Shown in pieces: positions 8,763 to 19,464 of a stretch of DNA of 63,595 bases. The number at the start of each line of letters is the position of its first letter. Position 1 is the stretch's first letter. Origin of the DNA: Bdellovibrio sp. (GTDB taxonomy: Bacteria > Bdellovibrionota > Bdellovibrionia > Bdellovibrionales > Bdellovibrionaceae); the NCBI GenBank assembly GCA_014378765.1, contig JACMNA010000114.1, forward strand, positions 1-63,595. Direction: 5' to 3'. The notes beneath the pieces are model-generated. The model was given only the letters and a program-made list of their open reading frames with translations, did not search any database and was not told the DNA's origin. The position numbers were made by a program, and so were the translations under genes.

Positions 8763-10823
8763 CTAATTAGCCGAACCCTGCAGCGAAGTTCCTTCGCGCA
8801 TTTGCAGTTCTAAAATTTCTAAACGTTTAACTTCATCGCGCACCGAAGCGGCGCCTTCAAAATCAAGTTGTGACGAAAGCTTTTTCATTTTGGCTTTTAA
8901 TTTTAAAATCTCATCTTGAATCTTATTTGGTTTTTCTGAAAACTTCTTCAACTGTTCGGCCGTCTTATCTTTTACGCCTTGCAATTTATAAGAACTGAGC
9001 GAGCCATCAAACATATCGCCAATTCCTTCACGAATTTTCTTTTTAATCGTGGTTGGCGTGATGCCATGAACTTTGTTGTGTTCGCTTTGAATTTTACGTC
9101 GGCGGGTCGTTTCGTCCATGGCTTTTTTAATCGAATCAGTCATGCGATCGGCATAAAGAATTACGCGGCCATCGGCGTTTCGCGCGGCCCGCCCAATGGT
9201 TTGAATCAGCGAACGTTCTGAGCGTAAGAACCCCTCTTTATCGGCGTCGGTAATTCCCACTAGGCTTACTTCGGGTATATCTAAACCTTCGCGCAGTAAA
9301 TTAATTCCTACCAGCACGTCGAATACGCCTAAGCGCAGATCACGAATAATTTCGGACCTCTCCATCGTTTGGATTTCACTATGTAGATACTTAACTTTAA
9401 TTCCAATTGATTCGTAATACTCCGCTAAATCTTCCGAGGAACGCTTCGTCAAAGTGGTAATCAACACGCGCTCGTTTCGCTCAACGCGTTTTTTAATTTC
9501 ATTTAGCAAATCATCAACTTGGTTTTTGACCGGACGAATTTCGACTAATGGGTCAATTAAGCCCGTCGGGCGAATAATTTGTTCTACGATGAGACCTTCG
9601 GATTTTTCAAGCTCGTAGGCCGCTGGCGTGGCCGACACGTAAACAACTTTGTCCACCAAGCCTTCAAACTCTTGAAAATTCAACGGGCGATTGTCTAACG
9701 CCGAAGGCAAGCGAAAGCCGTGTTCAACTAAAGTTGTTTTTCGAGATCGATCACCACGGTACATACCACCAATCTGCGGAACGGTAATATGTGACTCATC
9801 AATAAAAGTAAGAAAATCTTTGGGAAAATACTCTAGTAACGTTGGTGGCGGTTGCCCGGGAGCGCGGCCCGTTAAGTGGCGCGAATAATTTTCAATGCCC
9901 TGGCAAAAACCAATTTGCTCCATCATTTCGATGTCGTAATAAGTTCGCTGCTCTAAGCGTTGAGCCTCAAGAAATTTAACCTGCGATTGCAATTCTTGCA
10001 GCCGCCCTAAAAGTTCTTCTTGAATTGTTTTAATGGCACGCTTGATACTGTCCTCGCCCGTCGCATAGTGCGAACCCGGATAAATTCCAACTTGATCTAG
10101 TTCTTCGTAAATTTTGGCGGTAATCGGATCCATCCAAGAAATTTTCTCAACGAAGTCACCAAAAAATTCAACACGAAGCGCGCGATCTTCTTCGTACGGC
10201 GGAAAAATCTCAACTACGTCTCCACGCACGCGAATAGTCCCGCGCGAAAAATCAACGTTGTTACGATTATACTGAATGCGAATTAAATCCTTTAAAAAAT
10301 CATCTCGCTTCAGCTTTTGGCCATTAGAAACTTGAATCATCATACCTTCGTACGCTTCGGGCGAACCCAAGCCATAAATGCAAGACACACTGGATACGAT
10401 GATCACATCGCGACGATCAAAAAGCGAACGCGTCGCCGAGTGGCGCATACGATCAATCTGCTCATTTATGGCCGAGTCTTTTTCAATAAAAGTATCTGAA
10501 GAGGGAATATAAGCTTCGGGCTGATAGTAATCGTAGTAACTAACAAAGTATTCAACCGCGTTATGCGGAAATAATTCTTTAAATTCAGAATACAACTGCG
10601 CGGCTAAAGTCTTATTGGGCGCTAGCACAATGGCCGGTTGATTTAGTTCCGCGATGACATGCGCCATCGAAAAAGTTTTTCCGCTACCCGTAACACCTAA
10701 AAGAGTTTGATGCTTCAAACCGCTCCGAAAATTTTCAACCATCGTTTCGATGGCCTTAGGCTGGTCACCCGCCGGTTTAAACGGCGAAACTAATTGAAAG
10801 TTTTTTTTAAAATGTTTCGCCAC
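8763..10823 (-). CDS. uvrB: UvrB, excinuclease ABC subunit B
   Basis: 686 residues, full length, starting at GTG with an AAAGGAAAC site. Shows Walker A GVTGSGKT, the beta-hairpin region [12 protein letters not shown] used to probe for damage, the DEXX-type box IDESH, helicase motifs ([37 protein letters not shown]) and a C-terminal UVR domain ([17 protein letters not shown]) matching the UVR motif of the downstream uvrC. Loads onto lesions delivered by UvrA, whose gene lies at the other end of this window. Probably an operon with uvrC. Confidence 0.97.
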   Translation of the reverse strand: MAKHFKKNFQLVSPFKPAGDQPKAIETMVENFRSGLKHQTLLGVTGSGKTFSMAHVIAELNQPAIVLAPNKTLAAQLYSEFKELFPHNAVEYFVSYYDYYQPEAYIPSSDTFIEKDSAINEQIDRMRHSATRSLFDRRDVIIVSSVSCIYGLGSPEAYEGMMIQVSNGQKLKRDDFLKDLIRIQYNRNNVDFSRGTIRVRGDVVEIFPPYEEDRALRVEFFGDFVEKISWMDPITAKIYEELDQVGIYPGSHYATGEDSIKRAIKTIQEELLGRLQELQSQVKFLEAQRLEQRTYYDIEMMEQIGFCQGIENYSRHLTGRAPGQPPPTLLEYFPKDFLTFIDESHITVPQIGGMYRGDRSRKTTLVEHGFRLPSALDNRPLNFQEFEGLVDKVVYVSATPAAYELEKSEGLIVEQIIRPTGLIDPLVEIRPVKNQVDDLLNEIKKRVERNERVLITTLTKRSSEDLAEYYESIGIKVKYLHSEIQTMERSEIIRDLRLGVFDVLVGINLLREGLDIPEVSLVGITDADKEGFLRSERSLIQTIGRAARNADGRVILYADRMTDSIKKAMDETTRRRKIQSEHNKVHGITPTTIKKKIREGIGDMFDGSLSSYKLQGVKDKTAEQLKKFSEKPNKIQDEILKLKAKMKKLSSQLDFEGAASVRDEVKRLEILELQMREGTSLQGSAN

Positions 10824-10876
10824 TTTGTTTCCTTTTGCTTCCTTTTTACGGTTTCCTAAAGAATAAATGTTAAATT

Positions 10877-11317
10877 TTACTTCTTAATCGTAACTTCAAA
10901 TATGAGGTCTCTTTCGGGTTTGTCATCTATATCAACAACTAATTTGCCCTCGTATTTGCTACTAACCGGCCGCAATTCATAGCGACCATGGTAAAGCTCT
11001 TGTGTAACTGCAAATTCACCATTGATATCCGTTGTAATTTCACTGATGAGCTTCCAGCCATTATTTATGCGCTTATAAAGATTAAAATGGGCATTTGAAA
11101 CTAACTTACCGAGCTGATCCTTTAAAATGACTTTACCCGCCAAGGCCGCTTTATTTTTGCGATTCAGTACCTCTTGCGTACCTTGCGGACCAGTCGCGAT
11201 TGGAAACAAAATATTGGTTTTAGTTTTCGTTGGGCTAGGATTCACTGGCTTCGGCTCGTGCGAACAGCCCAACAAAAATGAAATAATACCCGCAAGTAAA
11301 AAAATTAAATTTTTCAT
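10877..11317 (-). CDS. Lipoprotein with carboxypeptidase-regulatory-like beta-sandwich
   Basis: 146 residues from the ATG at 11317, which overlaps the cysS stop as ATGA and so is translationally coupled. Signal peptide with lipobox FLLGC, a Pro/Lys/Thr linker, then a fold typical of carboxypeptidase-regulatory or SpaA-like domains: [31 protein letters not shown]. Such domains bind ligands or act as stalks; the role is unknown. A small envelope gene locked into a tRNA-synthetase operon is odd but common in compact genomes. Confidence 0.78.
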   Translation of the reverse strand: MKNLIFLLAGIISFLLGCSHEPKPVNPSPTKTKTNILFPIATGPQGTQEVLNRKNKAALAGKVILKDQLGKLVSNAHFNLYKRINNGWKLISEITTDINGEFAVTQELYHGRYELRPVSSKYEGKLVVDIDDKPERDLIFEVTIKK

Positions 11318-12792
11318 TTCATCACTTCCCAAAAACTTCCGGTTGCAAGATCGCTGACATTAATATGCATTTCAGTTAACTGTTTACGAATTTCATCGGC
11401 TTTCGCAAAGTCCTTGCCGTCACGCACGCGGGCGCGTTCGGCCACTAGAACGTCAATATCAGCACGTTGATGCCCTAATTTTTTCAAGAGCTGATTATCA
11501 AGTTCAATTAAAAATTTGGTCGGATACTCTTGAAACAGCGACATAAAGCCGCCAAATTTTTTAATAAATTCAAAAAATTGAAAAGCTTTACCCGCCATCG
11601 CCGGAGTTACTTTCATACCGCGACGAAATTGAGCATTAAACTTTCGCACGACTTCAAATAATACGGCAAAGGCGGACGGCGTGCCAAAGTCATCATTAAA
11701 AGCAGCTTCGATCGTATTCCATGCTGCTTGCAATTCTTCATGGTATTTTTGTTCAGCTACGAACTCACGCTCGTTCACATGTAAAAAAATCGATTCAGCC
11801 AATGCCAGCGATGAGTAGACGCGTGCCAGGCCCGACACGGCTTGATGAATTGTGTCTTCGCTGTAATCGGCGGTACTTCGGTAATGCGGCGTTAACATCA
11901 TCCACTTGTAAACTTCGGCGTGATGATCTTTTAAAAAATCACGCATATAAATTATATTTCCCAGCGACTTCGACATTTTTGATCCCGAAAACTGAATCAT
12001 ATTCCAGTGCATCCAGTAGTTAGAAAATTTTCCACTAGTGCTGCATGATTCACTTTGCGCAATTTCATTTTCATGATGTGGAAACATCAGATCTAAACCT
12101 CCGCCATGAATATCTATTTGCTCGCCGTAGATTCCTTTAATCATGGCCGAACATTCAATATGCCATCCGGGGCGCCCTTGACCCCAAGGCGACGGCCAAC
12201 TGATTTCGCCGTCTTTTGCTGATTTCCAAAGTGCAAAATCGAGCGGATTCTTTTTCTTTTCGTTCACTTCAATGCGCACGCCTGATTGCAATTCTTCGGG
12301 CTTACGTCCAGAAAGTTTTCCGTAGTCTTTAAAGTCTGAAATCGAAAAATTCACATCATTAAGTCCTGATGCTACACCATCGCTCGTGTAAGCTTTTTTC
12401 TTTTCAATTAGATTGGAAATAAAGGTAACTATTTGCGGCATGAACTCGGTCACCTTTGGATTACGGTCATGCATGCGCAGCGCCAGCGATTTGAAATCTT
12501 TTTTATATTCTTCGATGTAATATTCCGAAACTTCGCTTGGACTTTTTTTTTCTTCATTCGCTTTATTAATTATTTTATCATCAACATCGGTAAAATTAAG
12601 CGCGTAATCTACGTGATAACCTAAGTGTTCTAGCCAATTGCGAACGAAATTAAAAAATACCTGGCCCCGAAAGTTACCCACATGTAATAAGCCGTAGACC
12701 GTCGGTCCACAAACGTAAATAGAAACTTTACCCGGGGTAATCGGCTTAAACTCTTCCGACGTTCTACTTAACGTATTATAAATTCTTAACAT
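11314..12792 (-). CDS. cysS: Cysteinyl-tRNA synthetase
   Basis: 492 residues, class I synthetase. The HIGH equivalent is HVGN (GLLHVGNFRGQ), the KMSKS loop is present, and so are the zinc-site elements (YVCGPTVY; HIECSAM; HGGGLDLMFPHHENE). The C-terminal DALR and anticodon region is present. Start ATG at 12792 overlaps the gltX stop by 7 nt, and the stop overlaps the next lipoprotein start. Synthesises Cys-tRNA in the cytoplasm. Confidence 0.97.
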   Translation of the reverse strand: MLRIYNTLSRTSEEFKPITPGKVSIYVCGPTVYGLLHVGNFRGQVFFNFVRNWLEHLGYHVDYALNFTDVDDKIINKANEEKKSPSEVSEYYIEEYKKDFKSLALRMHDRNPKVTEFMPQIVTFISNLIEKKKAYTSDGVASGLNDVNFSISDFKDYGKLSGRKPEELQSGVRIEVNEKKKNPLDFALWKSAKDGEISWPSPWGQGRPGWHIECSAMIKGIYGEQIDIHGGGLDLMFPHHENEIAQSESCSTSGKFSNYWMHWNMIQFSGSKMSKSLGNIIYMRDFLKDHHAEVYKWMMLTPHYRSTADYSEDTIHQAVSGLARVYSSLALAESIFLHVNEREFVAEQKYHEELQAAWNTIEAAFNDDFGTPSAFAVLFEVVRKFNAQFRRGMKVTPAMAGKAFQFFEFIKKFGGFMSLFQEYPTKFLIELDNQLLKKLGHQRADIDVLVAERARVRDGKDFAKADEIRKQLTEMHINVSDLATGSFWEVMK

Positions 12793-14264
12793 TTTGCTAA
12801 CGCCTGTTCTGCCCGCGCTAAAATCGATTTTTTGTTCATCAGCGGTACTAGTATTTTTAATTCGGCACCGTTTGGCTTACCAATCAATGCCACGCGAATC
12901 GGAAAAAATAAATTTTTACCTTTTTGACCCGTTTTATCTTTTACACCGTCTTGAATCTGTAAAAATTCCGCCTCCGTAAAAGATTCTTTCGCATGCGCCG
13001 TCACTAACTCTTTCCACGCTTGTAATACGGGCTTAGTCGTCTCCATCTTTAATGTTTCATCACTTTCCGCGAAAATCTCATATTTCGAATCATCAAGTGG
13101 CGTATACAAAGTAATCGCATCGCTTAAAATTTCCAGGTAAGATTTAAATGTTTCAACCGACTGCTGCTGCCAATCAGAATCTGTCGGTAATTTTAAACCT
13201 GCTTCTTGCAAAAAAGGCGCGATGAGCTTCCAAATTTCTGCATTCGGTAAAGCGCGCAAGTGTTGGGCGTTCATCCATTTAAGTTTTACCCGGTCAAACA
13301 CCGCCCCTGACGCATGCACGCGCTCTAGCGTAAACGCGGCCTTCATATCTTCTAATGACATGATCTCTTTATCTTCAGGGTGTGACCAACCAAGTAGGGC
13401 CATGTAGTTATTCATGGCCGAGGGTAGGTAGCCCTCTTTTTTAAATTGGTCACACGCGACGGCGCCTTTGCGTTTAGAAAGTTTTTGTCGGTCGTCATCT
13501 AAAATCAATGAAATGTGACCAAACTGTGGAAGCGCCCAACCCAGGCCCTCATAAATCATCATTTGACGTAATGTATTTGGTAAGTGCTCTTCGGCGCGCA
13601 GAATGTGCGAAATTTTCATGTGGTAGTCATCCACCGCGCAACAAAAATTATATACGGGCATGCCGTCCGAGCGAAGCAGCACAAAATCACCAACCATATC
13701 GGATGGAAATTTCACTTCGCCTCTGATCAGATCTTTTAAAATATAATCCTTACGAAGTTCACGCGTTTTAAAACGCACGACCGCCTTATCACCATTCGCG
13801 ATGCGCACTTGTGCTTCATCGATTGAACCGTCCGCATAGGGCGACTCAACGTGCGTGTGTAACCCACTGGCTTTAATTTTTTCGCGCTCGGCCTCTAGCT
13901 CTGCATCGCTCATGAAACAGTAGTAAGCTTTGCCGCGCGCTAAAAGTTCTTCGGCATGCTTTTTATAAATTTCTAACCGCTCGCTTTGTTTGTAAGGACC
14001 ATACGGCCCCTTATCTATTAAAGAATCTGTATCGGGGCCTTCATCCCAAAGAATTCCTAGCCATTTTAAATCTGAGATCATCATTTTTAACGACTCTTTG
14101 GTCGACCGGGCCTGATCCGTATCTTCAATTCGTAGAATAAATTTTCCGCCGTTGTGTTTGGCGTAAAGATAATTAAATAAAGCCGAGCGTGCGCCACCCA
14201 CGTGCAAGTAGCCAGTGGGGCTTGGGGCAAAACGAACTCGAATTTCTGAAGTTAAAGCCGACAT
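12786..14264 (-). CDS. gltX: Glutamyl-tRNA synthetase
   Basis: 492 residues from the ATG at 14264, chosen because AAGGA precedes it and it sits just before RVRFAPSPTGYLHVGGARSA; a 22-residue upstream extension has no family match. Class I synthetase: signature PSPTGYLHVGG, KLSKRKGAV as the KMSKS loop, and a C-terminal anticodon-binding helical region. First gene of the overlapping gltX-cysS-lipoprotein operon. Whether it also charges tRNA-Gln cannot be judged from the window. Confidence 0.95.
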   Translation of the reverse strand: MSALTSEIRVRFAPSPTGYLHVGGARSALFNYLYAKHNGGKFILRIEDTDQARSTKESLKMMISDLKWLGILWDEGPDTDSLIDKGPYGPYKQSERLEIYKKHAEELLARGKAYYCFMSDAELEAEREKIKASGLHTHVESPYADGSIDEAQVRIANGDKAVVRFKTRELRKDYILKDLIRGEVKFPSDMVGDFVLLRSDGMPVYNFCCAVDDYHMKISHILRAEEHLPNTLRQMMIYEGLGWALPQFGHISLILDDDRQKLSKRKGAVACDQFKKEGYLPSAMNNYMALLGWSHPEDKEIMSLEDMKAAFTLERVHASGAVFDRVKLKWMNAQHLRALPNAEIWKLIAPFLQEAGLKLPTDSDWQQQSVETFKSYLEILSDAITLYTPLDDSKYEIFAESDETLKMETTKPVLQAWKELVTAHAKESFTEAEFLQIQDGVKDKTGQKGKNLFFPIRVALIGKPNGAELKILVPLMNKKSILARAEQALAKC

Positions 14265-14307
14265 AGTTAAATCCTTTTTACGGGGCTTTAACCAGCGCCT
14301 CAAAATG

Positions 14308-14336
14308 AAAAAGGCCTGGGTATGAGCCAAGCCCTT
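14308..14336 (-). terminator. Terminator downstream of carD
   Basis: Minus-strand hairpin AAGGGCTTGG-CTCATA-CCCAGGCCTT with two mismatches, followed by TTTTTC. It lies between the carD stop and the gltX ribosome-binding site, so carD is probably transcribed alone. Confidence 0.65.
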
Positions 14337-14366
14337 ATTTTTGCTTTAATCGCGTTTGAAGTAAAG

Positions 14367-14873
14367 CTATTGCACGCCAAAAATCGCTTTGATTTCAGCG
14401 TCAGAACTAACCACATCTTTTACTTCCGGAGCTAAATTAAGCTCTTTTAATAAAAGGTTTTTAGCCGTATCTAACATCTTCTTTTCACCGAAGCTTAATT
14501 CTTTATCTACTTTTAAAACGTAAAGATCGCGTAAAACCTCAGCAATTTCAAAAACCGAACCGGTCTTTATTTTTTCCATGTAATCGCGGTAACGGCGATT
14601 CCAAGTTTGCGTATCGATTTTAACGTTTTTGTCTTTAAGAATGCTAACTACTTTTTCAGCTTCTTCTTTAGATATTAACGGACGTAACCCAACTGATTTA
14701 ATATTGGCAGCTGGAATCATGATTTTCATTCCGGTTTCTAAAATCATAACGGAATAAAAAATATGAATGGTGCCTAAAATTTCTTTCGACTCAATCGAAT
14801 GAATTTTTCCAACCCCGTGGCCTGGATAAACCGCGTGATCTCCCACTTTAAATTGCGACAAATATTCTGGCAT
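14367..14873 (-). CDS. cdnL: CarD/CdnL-family transcription regulator
   Basis: 168 residues from the ATG at 14873, placed 8 nt after GAGG; an upstream GTG overlaps that site. The N-terminal RNA-polymerase-interacting domain reads FKVGDHAVYPGHGVGKI, then IMIPAANIKSVGLRPLIS, followed by the helical DNA-binding half with the tryptophan in TQTWNRRYRDYMEKI and ELSFGEKKMLDTAKNLL. The family binds the beta subunit lobe and stabilises open complexes, mostly at rRNA and growth promoters. It has its own strong promoter and a downstream terminator. Confidence 0.93.
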   Translation of the reverse strand: MPEYLSQFKVGDHAVYPGHGVGKIHSIESKEILGTIHIFYSVMILETGMKIMIPAANIKSVGLRPLISKEEAEKVVSILKDKNVKIDTQTWNRRYRDYMEKIKTGSVFEIAEVLRDLYVLKVDKELSFGEKKMLDTAKNLLLKELNLAPEVKDVVSSDAEIKAIFGVQ

Positions 14874-14924
14874 GAACCCCACCTCATTTTGGCAGACAAA
14901 ACAATTAGACTATTAACCAGGTAA

Positions 14925-14953
14925 GTTATAGCAGGTTTGACACTGTTCATCAA
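14925..14953 (-). promoter_or_regulatory. Sigma-70-type promoter of carD with extended -10
   Basis: On the minus strand: -35 TTGATG (14948-14953), spacer exactly 17, -10 TATAAC (14925-14930) preceded by TGC, giving an extended -10. It lies about 50 nt before the carD start. Confidence 0.75.
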
Positions 14954-14997
14954 ATTTTGGGGAGTGATTTATAGAAATTTGTAAAAGCTTCAAGCAA

Positions 14998-15018
14998 CAG
15001 GCCCTCAAGTGGGGCCTG
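14998..15018 (-). terminator. Possible terminator hairpin after the subtilase gene
   Basis: Perfect 7-bp stem CAGGCCC/GGGCCTG with a 7-nt loop, about 58 nt after the protease stop. The following minus-strand sequence (TTGCTTG) is only partly T-rich, so it is a weak terminator candidate, but it neatly separates the protease from the carD promoter. Confidence 0.5.
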
Positions 15019-15075
15019 TGCTCTAAGGGACTATGAAAAATTTAGTGCGCTGCCCTGTAAGAGCTTGCGCCGACG

Positions 15076-17187
15076 TTATTCGACTGTTGCGACTAATGCA
15101 AATGGCTGTTTACCAGCTATTCCCATGGGAACATTAACGCCCTTAACTTTAACGATAATGTCACCGGCTGCAGTCTGACCTTGAATGTAAGAAGTGTTAT
15201 TAATGGCATCGTTCGCTGACACGATTTTTCCATCTGGTAAAACAACTTCTAAATCAAGATCGTTCACTAAAGCTTTTGAAGCATTCGCCGACCCAGGCGC
15301 GTCGGTCCATACAAGAGTTACTTGCAATCTGCCGGCTTTGGTAACTTTAAAAGTTGTTGGAAGCATTTCACCGGTTGCAACGCCTGCTTTGGAATCAATT
15401 AAAAGTAATTGCGCGGTATCTTTTAAGTTTACGGCTTTTGCCATATCAATACGACCGAAACCTTCGTCACTATTTGGACGAGGAGTTAATAATTCTTGGC
15501 CTTTTGCTTCGCCCACCGCGCCGTACTGGCCCGGAAACATATCAAATGCCGTATGCATTAAATACGCTTTTAATAAAGCCGCCGATGGCGCAGGCTGATT
15601 TAATTTTTGAATTAAAATCTGACGAGTCACAACGGCCGCGCCGGCCGCTAGCGGCGCCGCCATTGAAGTTCCGCCCGAGTAAACGTAATCATTATTGTAT
15701 GCACCCCATAATGGTTCAGCCGTAGGTTGCTGTGAACGGACTGACACAATATTAGTTCCCGGAGCAACGATATCAGGTTTTATACGACCATCTAAAGTTG
15801 GACCGCGCGAACTAAACATTGCCATACCGTTAATGTTATCAGAAACCGTTGAGCTTCCCATTGGTTCTGCCCCCCATTCACCGCCACGTAAATCTTTAAT
15901 TAATTTTTGAATTCCGCCCACGGCTAATAAATTTTCACTGGCCCCAACGGCTAGTGCATTTTTAGAAGTGGCCGGAGTACTGACCGAACCGCTGTCGACG
16001 CGGCCGTCTTTATTTTTATCGATTCCGCTGTTACCGGCGGCAAAGACGACCAATAGATCTTGTTTTGCAAACATCGCTTCATCAACTGAAGCAGCATTTT
16101 TTTCGTAAGCGCCTAAGTTTGCCGGCGCACCCCAAGAATTGGTGTGAACGCGAGCTCCGTCTTTGTAGGCCTGATCAAACATTGTGGTTAAACTTGCTGG
16201 TGGCGATAAATTATTTAATATCGGAGACCACATACCTTGAGCGACCATGTAAGCGGCGTAAGCGCCACCTTTTAGTTTACCACTTGAAGCCGTTCCGCGA
16301 CCAAGCACCGAACCCGCCACGTGCGTACCGTGACCCATCGGATCGGCCCATGACTTTCCGAACATTCCAACCGCGTAACCACTTTTGACGGAGGCTTTAA
16401 AATCTTGGTGAATATTATTGGCATCGCCTGAATCAAGCCCCGTATCGGCCATGCCGGCAATTTGTTCTTGACCCATAAAGCCTGCAGCCCAAGCAGCATC
16501 GAAGTTCATGACTTTAGTACCGGTTTCAAAACCATTTAAATCAGTGTAGTCACCTGGTGACTTGGGTTGCTCGCCAACATCACTTGCATTCATTGAAAAT
16601 TGCATTGGCACCATCTCAACGTACGCTTGTACATTTTCAACTCCCGCAACTGCAGCGATCTCGCTAAAGTGACCACGAAGCGTACTTACAAAAATCGAAA
16701 TGCCTTCGGCTTTTTGCACAACTACATCGGTTCCTAATTTTTGTATTTGCGATTGAACTTTTTGACTATCGTTTGCGCTAAATAAAGTAACTAAAATTGT
16801 TTCACGTACAGCCGCCATCAATGCATTTGCAGCGCCTAACGTTGGTGACAATTTCATCTGGGCTTCAAACGGAAGAACCGCTTGAATATTTTGGTTTTGC
16901 TTCAACGATAACGCTTGCGCGGCGGGGCCTCGCACGAGGAAAGCGTCTTCAGGTAAGTAACTATGAATTTTTAAACTATGCGCACGTAGCAAAGCCTTAT
17001 CAGATTCACGGACGTGGTTTTTAAATTGCACGATCCACTCGTTGTTAGTGCTGGCTGAAGTTATTTGACTTCGTTGCACTTGATTTGCGTTTGTTAAGAT
17101 TGTACCGCTGTTAAGCTTTAATTCTGTACCGGCGAAAGCCGTACTTGATAGAATTAAAAATCCTACCAATGTTTGAATCATAGTCAT
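15076..17187 (-). CDS. Secreted subtilisin-like serine protease (S8, KP-43-like)
   Basis: 703 residues with a signal peptide (ending AFAG), an N-terminal propeptide-like region of about 200 residues, and an S8 catalytic domain with triad Asp248 (GMADTGLDSG), His289 (GHGTHVAG) and Ser508 (GGTSMAAP). A C-terminal beta-sandwich carries LVWTDAPGSANASKALVNDL, typical of KP-43-type alkaline proteases. A complete active site is present, so an exported protease is well supported; a role in prey or nutrient digestion is inference. Strong AAGGAGGA site 4 nt before the ATG. It follows recG on the same strand after 127 bp. Confidence 0.93.
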   Translation of the reverse strand: MTMIQTLVGFLILSSTAFAGTELKLNSGTILTNANQVQRSQITSASTNNEWIVQFKNHVRESDKALLRAHSLKIHSYLPEDAFLVRGPAAQALSLKQNQNIQAVLPFEAQMKLSPTLGAANALMAAVRETILVTLFSANDSQKVQSQIQKLGTDVVVQKAEGISIFVSTLRGHFSEIAAVAGVENVQAYVEMVPMQFSMNASDVGEQPKSPGDYTDLNGFETGTKVMNFDAAWAAGFMGQEQIAGMADTGLDSGDANNIHQDFKASVKSGYAVGMFGKSWADPMGHGTHVAGSVLGRGTASSGKLKGGAYAAYMVAQGMWSPILNNLSPPASLTTMFDQAYKDGARVHTNSWGAPANLGAYEKNAASVDEAMFAKQDLLVVFAAGNSGIDKNKDGRVDSGSVSTPATSKNALAVGASENLLAVGGIQKLIKDLRGGEWGAEPMGSSTVSDNINGMAMFSSRGPTLDGRIKPDIVAPGTNIVSVRSQQPTAEPLWGAYNNDYVYSGGTSMAAPLAAGAAVVTRQILIQKLNQPAPSAALLKAYLMHTAFDMFPGQYGAVGEAKGQELLTPRPNSDEGFGRIDMAKAVNLKDTAQLLLIDSKAGVATGEMLPTTFKVTKAGRLQVTLVWTDAPGSANASKALVNDLDLEVVLPDGKIVSANDAINNTSYIQGQTAAGDIIVKVKGVNVPMGIAGKQPFALVATVE

Positions 17188-17314
17188 GTGTCCTCCTTGA
17201 ACAATGTCGTAATCCTTTATCGATAAAAAATTGCAACATGATTGAGGCCCCGGTGGGAAGGTCTATTTAAATAAAATTTGAATTTAACGCATAGCCCTTT
17301 CGCTTAATTAGAAG

Positions 17315-19402
17315 TTAGCCGACTCCAGCCAAGGCATTAGGGCCGTAACTTTTTAAAAGTTCTTCGCGCAAAACTAAATGTTCTTTTTTAGAAAGTTTTG
17401 GATCGCGGGCTAATATATCAAAGGCCGCATCGCGGGCTAATTTTAATAAATCAAAGTCGCGCACTAGGTTCGCCATTTTAAAACCGGGTAAGCCAGACTG
17501 TTTGGCACCCATGAATTCACCGGGCCCGCGAATTTGCAAATCAAATTCGGCCACTTTAAATCCGTCATTAGTTTTCTCCATAAATTCTATGCGCGTGCGT
17601 GTTTCTTCGCTAACGGCGTAGCCCATAATTAAAACGCAAAAACTCTTATGCTGTCCCCGCCCCACGCGACCGCGCAACTGATGAAGTTGCGATAAGCCAA
17701 AACGCTCGGCGTGTTCGATCATCATGATGGTAGCGTTGGCAACGTCGACGCCCACTTCAATGACGGTGGTAGAAACTAACACGTCAATTTTATGTTCGCG
17801 AAATTCGGTCATCACTGCATCTTTTTCGACTGACTTCATTTTTCCGTGCAATAAACCAAAACGAACTTTCGGAAATTCCGCGCTTAATTTCTCGAACTCT
17901 TCGGTGGCATTTTTTAAATCGATTTTTTCGCTTTCTTCAACCAGCGGATAGACCACGTACGCCTGTCGCCCTTTTTCTACTTGCTCGATCAAAAATTTTA
18001 GCGCAGCCGGACGTTTGGTTTCATTAATAACCCGCGTCTGAATGGGTGTGCGCCCTGCCGGCATTTCATCAATGATTGACACATCAAGGTCGCCGTTGAC
18101 GGTCATCGCTAAAGTGCGCGGAATGGGGGTCGCGGTCATAATTAAAAAATGCGGTGACGAGCCTTTATTTTTTAGAATACCCCGCTGGGCCACGCCAAAG
18201 CGATGTTGCTCGTCGATAATGACTAAGCCTAAATTTTGAAACTGCACCCACTCTTCGATGAGTGCGTGCGTACCGATTAGAAAATGAATATCGCCATTCG
18301 CCAACTTTTCGGCGATCTCTTTTCTTTCTTTGGGCTTAGTTTTTCCAGTGAGTAAAGCGGTGTTGAGTCCTACCGGTTGCAAAAGTTTTTCGGCATTACG
18401 ATAATGTTGTTCGGCCAAAATTTCGGTTGGCGCCATGAGGCACGTTTGGAAATTAGATTCATGCGCCTTAAGGCACGATAAAAAACTAACTAATGTTTTA
18501 CCCGATCCTACGTCTCCTTGTACTAGGCGATTCATGGGCTTTCCCGATTCTAAATCCTTTTGAATTTCACCGTACGCGCGCATTTGCGCATTCGTTAATC
18601 GAAAAGGCAACGATGCAATCAATGCTTTATTTTTTAATTCTGCGTTTTTAAACGCAAATCCTTTTTCACTTTTAAGACCCGATTTTTTAGAAGCTAAATA
18701 AAGTTCAAGCCAAAAAAATTCTTCGAAGATCAGCCGCTTGTGTGCTTCTGATTTAAATTCATTATATAAATTCCCGGCGTCGGCTTCAGGCTGATGTATT
18801 TTATAATAAGCTTCGTTACGACCTAATAGAATTAAATTTTTCACAAGCTCTAACGGTAACTTTTCAATGGGCCAGTCTTTGACTTGTTCAAACACCGATA
18901 AGATCAACTTACTAATTTTAGTTGAGCTTAAGCCTTCATTTTCAACGTAAATAGGAATCAAGGCATCTTGAATGGCTTCTTCGGGTTCGATATCTTTAAG
19001 ATCAGGATGGTGAAATTCGATTCGTCCGCGGTAATCCGTAACCGTTCCAACGACACGCACTTCTTTACCCGGCTGAAATCTTTCGAAATAACCCTTGTAA
19101 GGAGTTCGAAAAAACTTACAGCGAATCTGCCCCGAGGCATCGCGAATCATAATGTCATAAATTCGTCGCGTTGATTTTCCCATATTATAAGAACTCACCG
19201 AAACAACTTTGGCCTTCAGGCTAACCACATCGCCCGGTTTAAGACTGGCCACATTACGGGCGGCACGCTGGTCTTCATACGCGCGCGGATAATTTTGCAA
19301 AAGGTCGTCAACCGTTTTTATTCCGTTACGCGAGAACAAAGCCCCCAGCTTTGGTCCTACTCCTTTTAGATATTGAATGTCGGTCTCTAGACGAAGGGCC
19401 AT
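17315..19402 (-). CDS. recG: RecG ATP-dependent DNA helicase
   Basis: 695 residues, full length. The N-terminal wedge/OB domain (VVSLKAKVVSVSSY; VRVVGTVTDYRGRIEF) precedes a superfamily 2 helicase core: Walker A GDVGSGKT, DEQH box (VIIDEQHRFG), TATPIPRT, STTVIEVGVD, and QLRGRVGRG. Remodels stalled forks and branched recombination intermediates. Transcribed divergently from the HD-GYP gene across about 62 bp. No strong ribosome-binding site is visible before the ATG. Confidence 0.96.
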   Translation of the reverse strand: MALRLETDIQYLKGVGPKLGALFSRNGIKTVDDLLQNYPRAYEDQRAARNVASLKPGDVVSLKAKVVSVSSYNMGKSTRRIYDIMIRDASGQIRCKFFRTPYKGYFERFQPGKEVRVVGTVTDYRGRIEFHHPDLKDIEPEEAIQDALIPIYVENEGLSSTKISKLILSVFEQVKDWPIEKLPLELVKNLILLGRNEAYYKIHQPEADAGNLYNEFKSEAHKRLIFEEFFWLELYLASKKSGLKSEKGFAFKNAELKNKALIASLPFRLTNAQMRAYGEIQKDLESGKPMNRLVQGDVGSGKTLVSFLSCLKAHESNFQTCLMAPTEILAEQHYRNAEKLLQPVGLNTALLTGKTKPKERKEIAEKLANGDIHFLIGTHALIEEWVQFQNLGLVIIDEQHRFGVAQRGILKNKGSSPHFLIMTATPIPRTLAMTVNGDLDVSIIDEMPAGRTPIQTRVINETKRPAALKFLIEQVEKGRQAYVVYPLVEESEKIDLKNATEEFEKLSAEFPKVRFGLLHGKMKSVEKDAVMTEFREHKIDVLVSTTVIEVGVDVANATIMMIEHAERFGLSQLHQLRGRVGRGQHKSFCVLIMGYAVSEETRTRIEFMEKTNDGFKVAEFDLQIRGPGEFMGAKQSGLPGFKMANLVRDFDLLKLARDAAFDILARDPKLSKKEHLVLREELLKSYGPNALAGVG

Positions 19403-19464
19403 GGTTTGATTTCATGTCAAAAAAAAGCATCCGTCAAACAGACAAAAGCGCTAGAGTAAAGACT

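Noticed and set aside
12786-14330. Longer gltX start at 14330
   Set aside because: It would run through the carD terminator hairpin; the ATG at 14264 has AAGGA and fits the family.
14998-15018. CRISPR-like or small RNA element
   Set aside because: Only a single short hairpin; better explained as a weak terminator after the protease gene.
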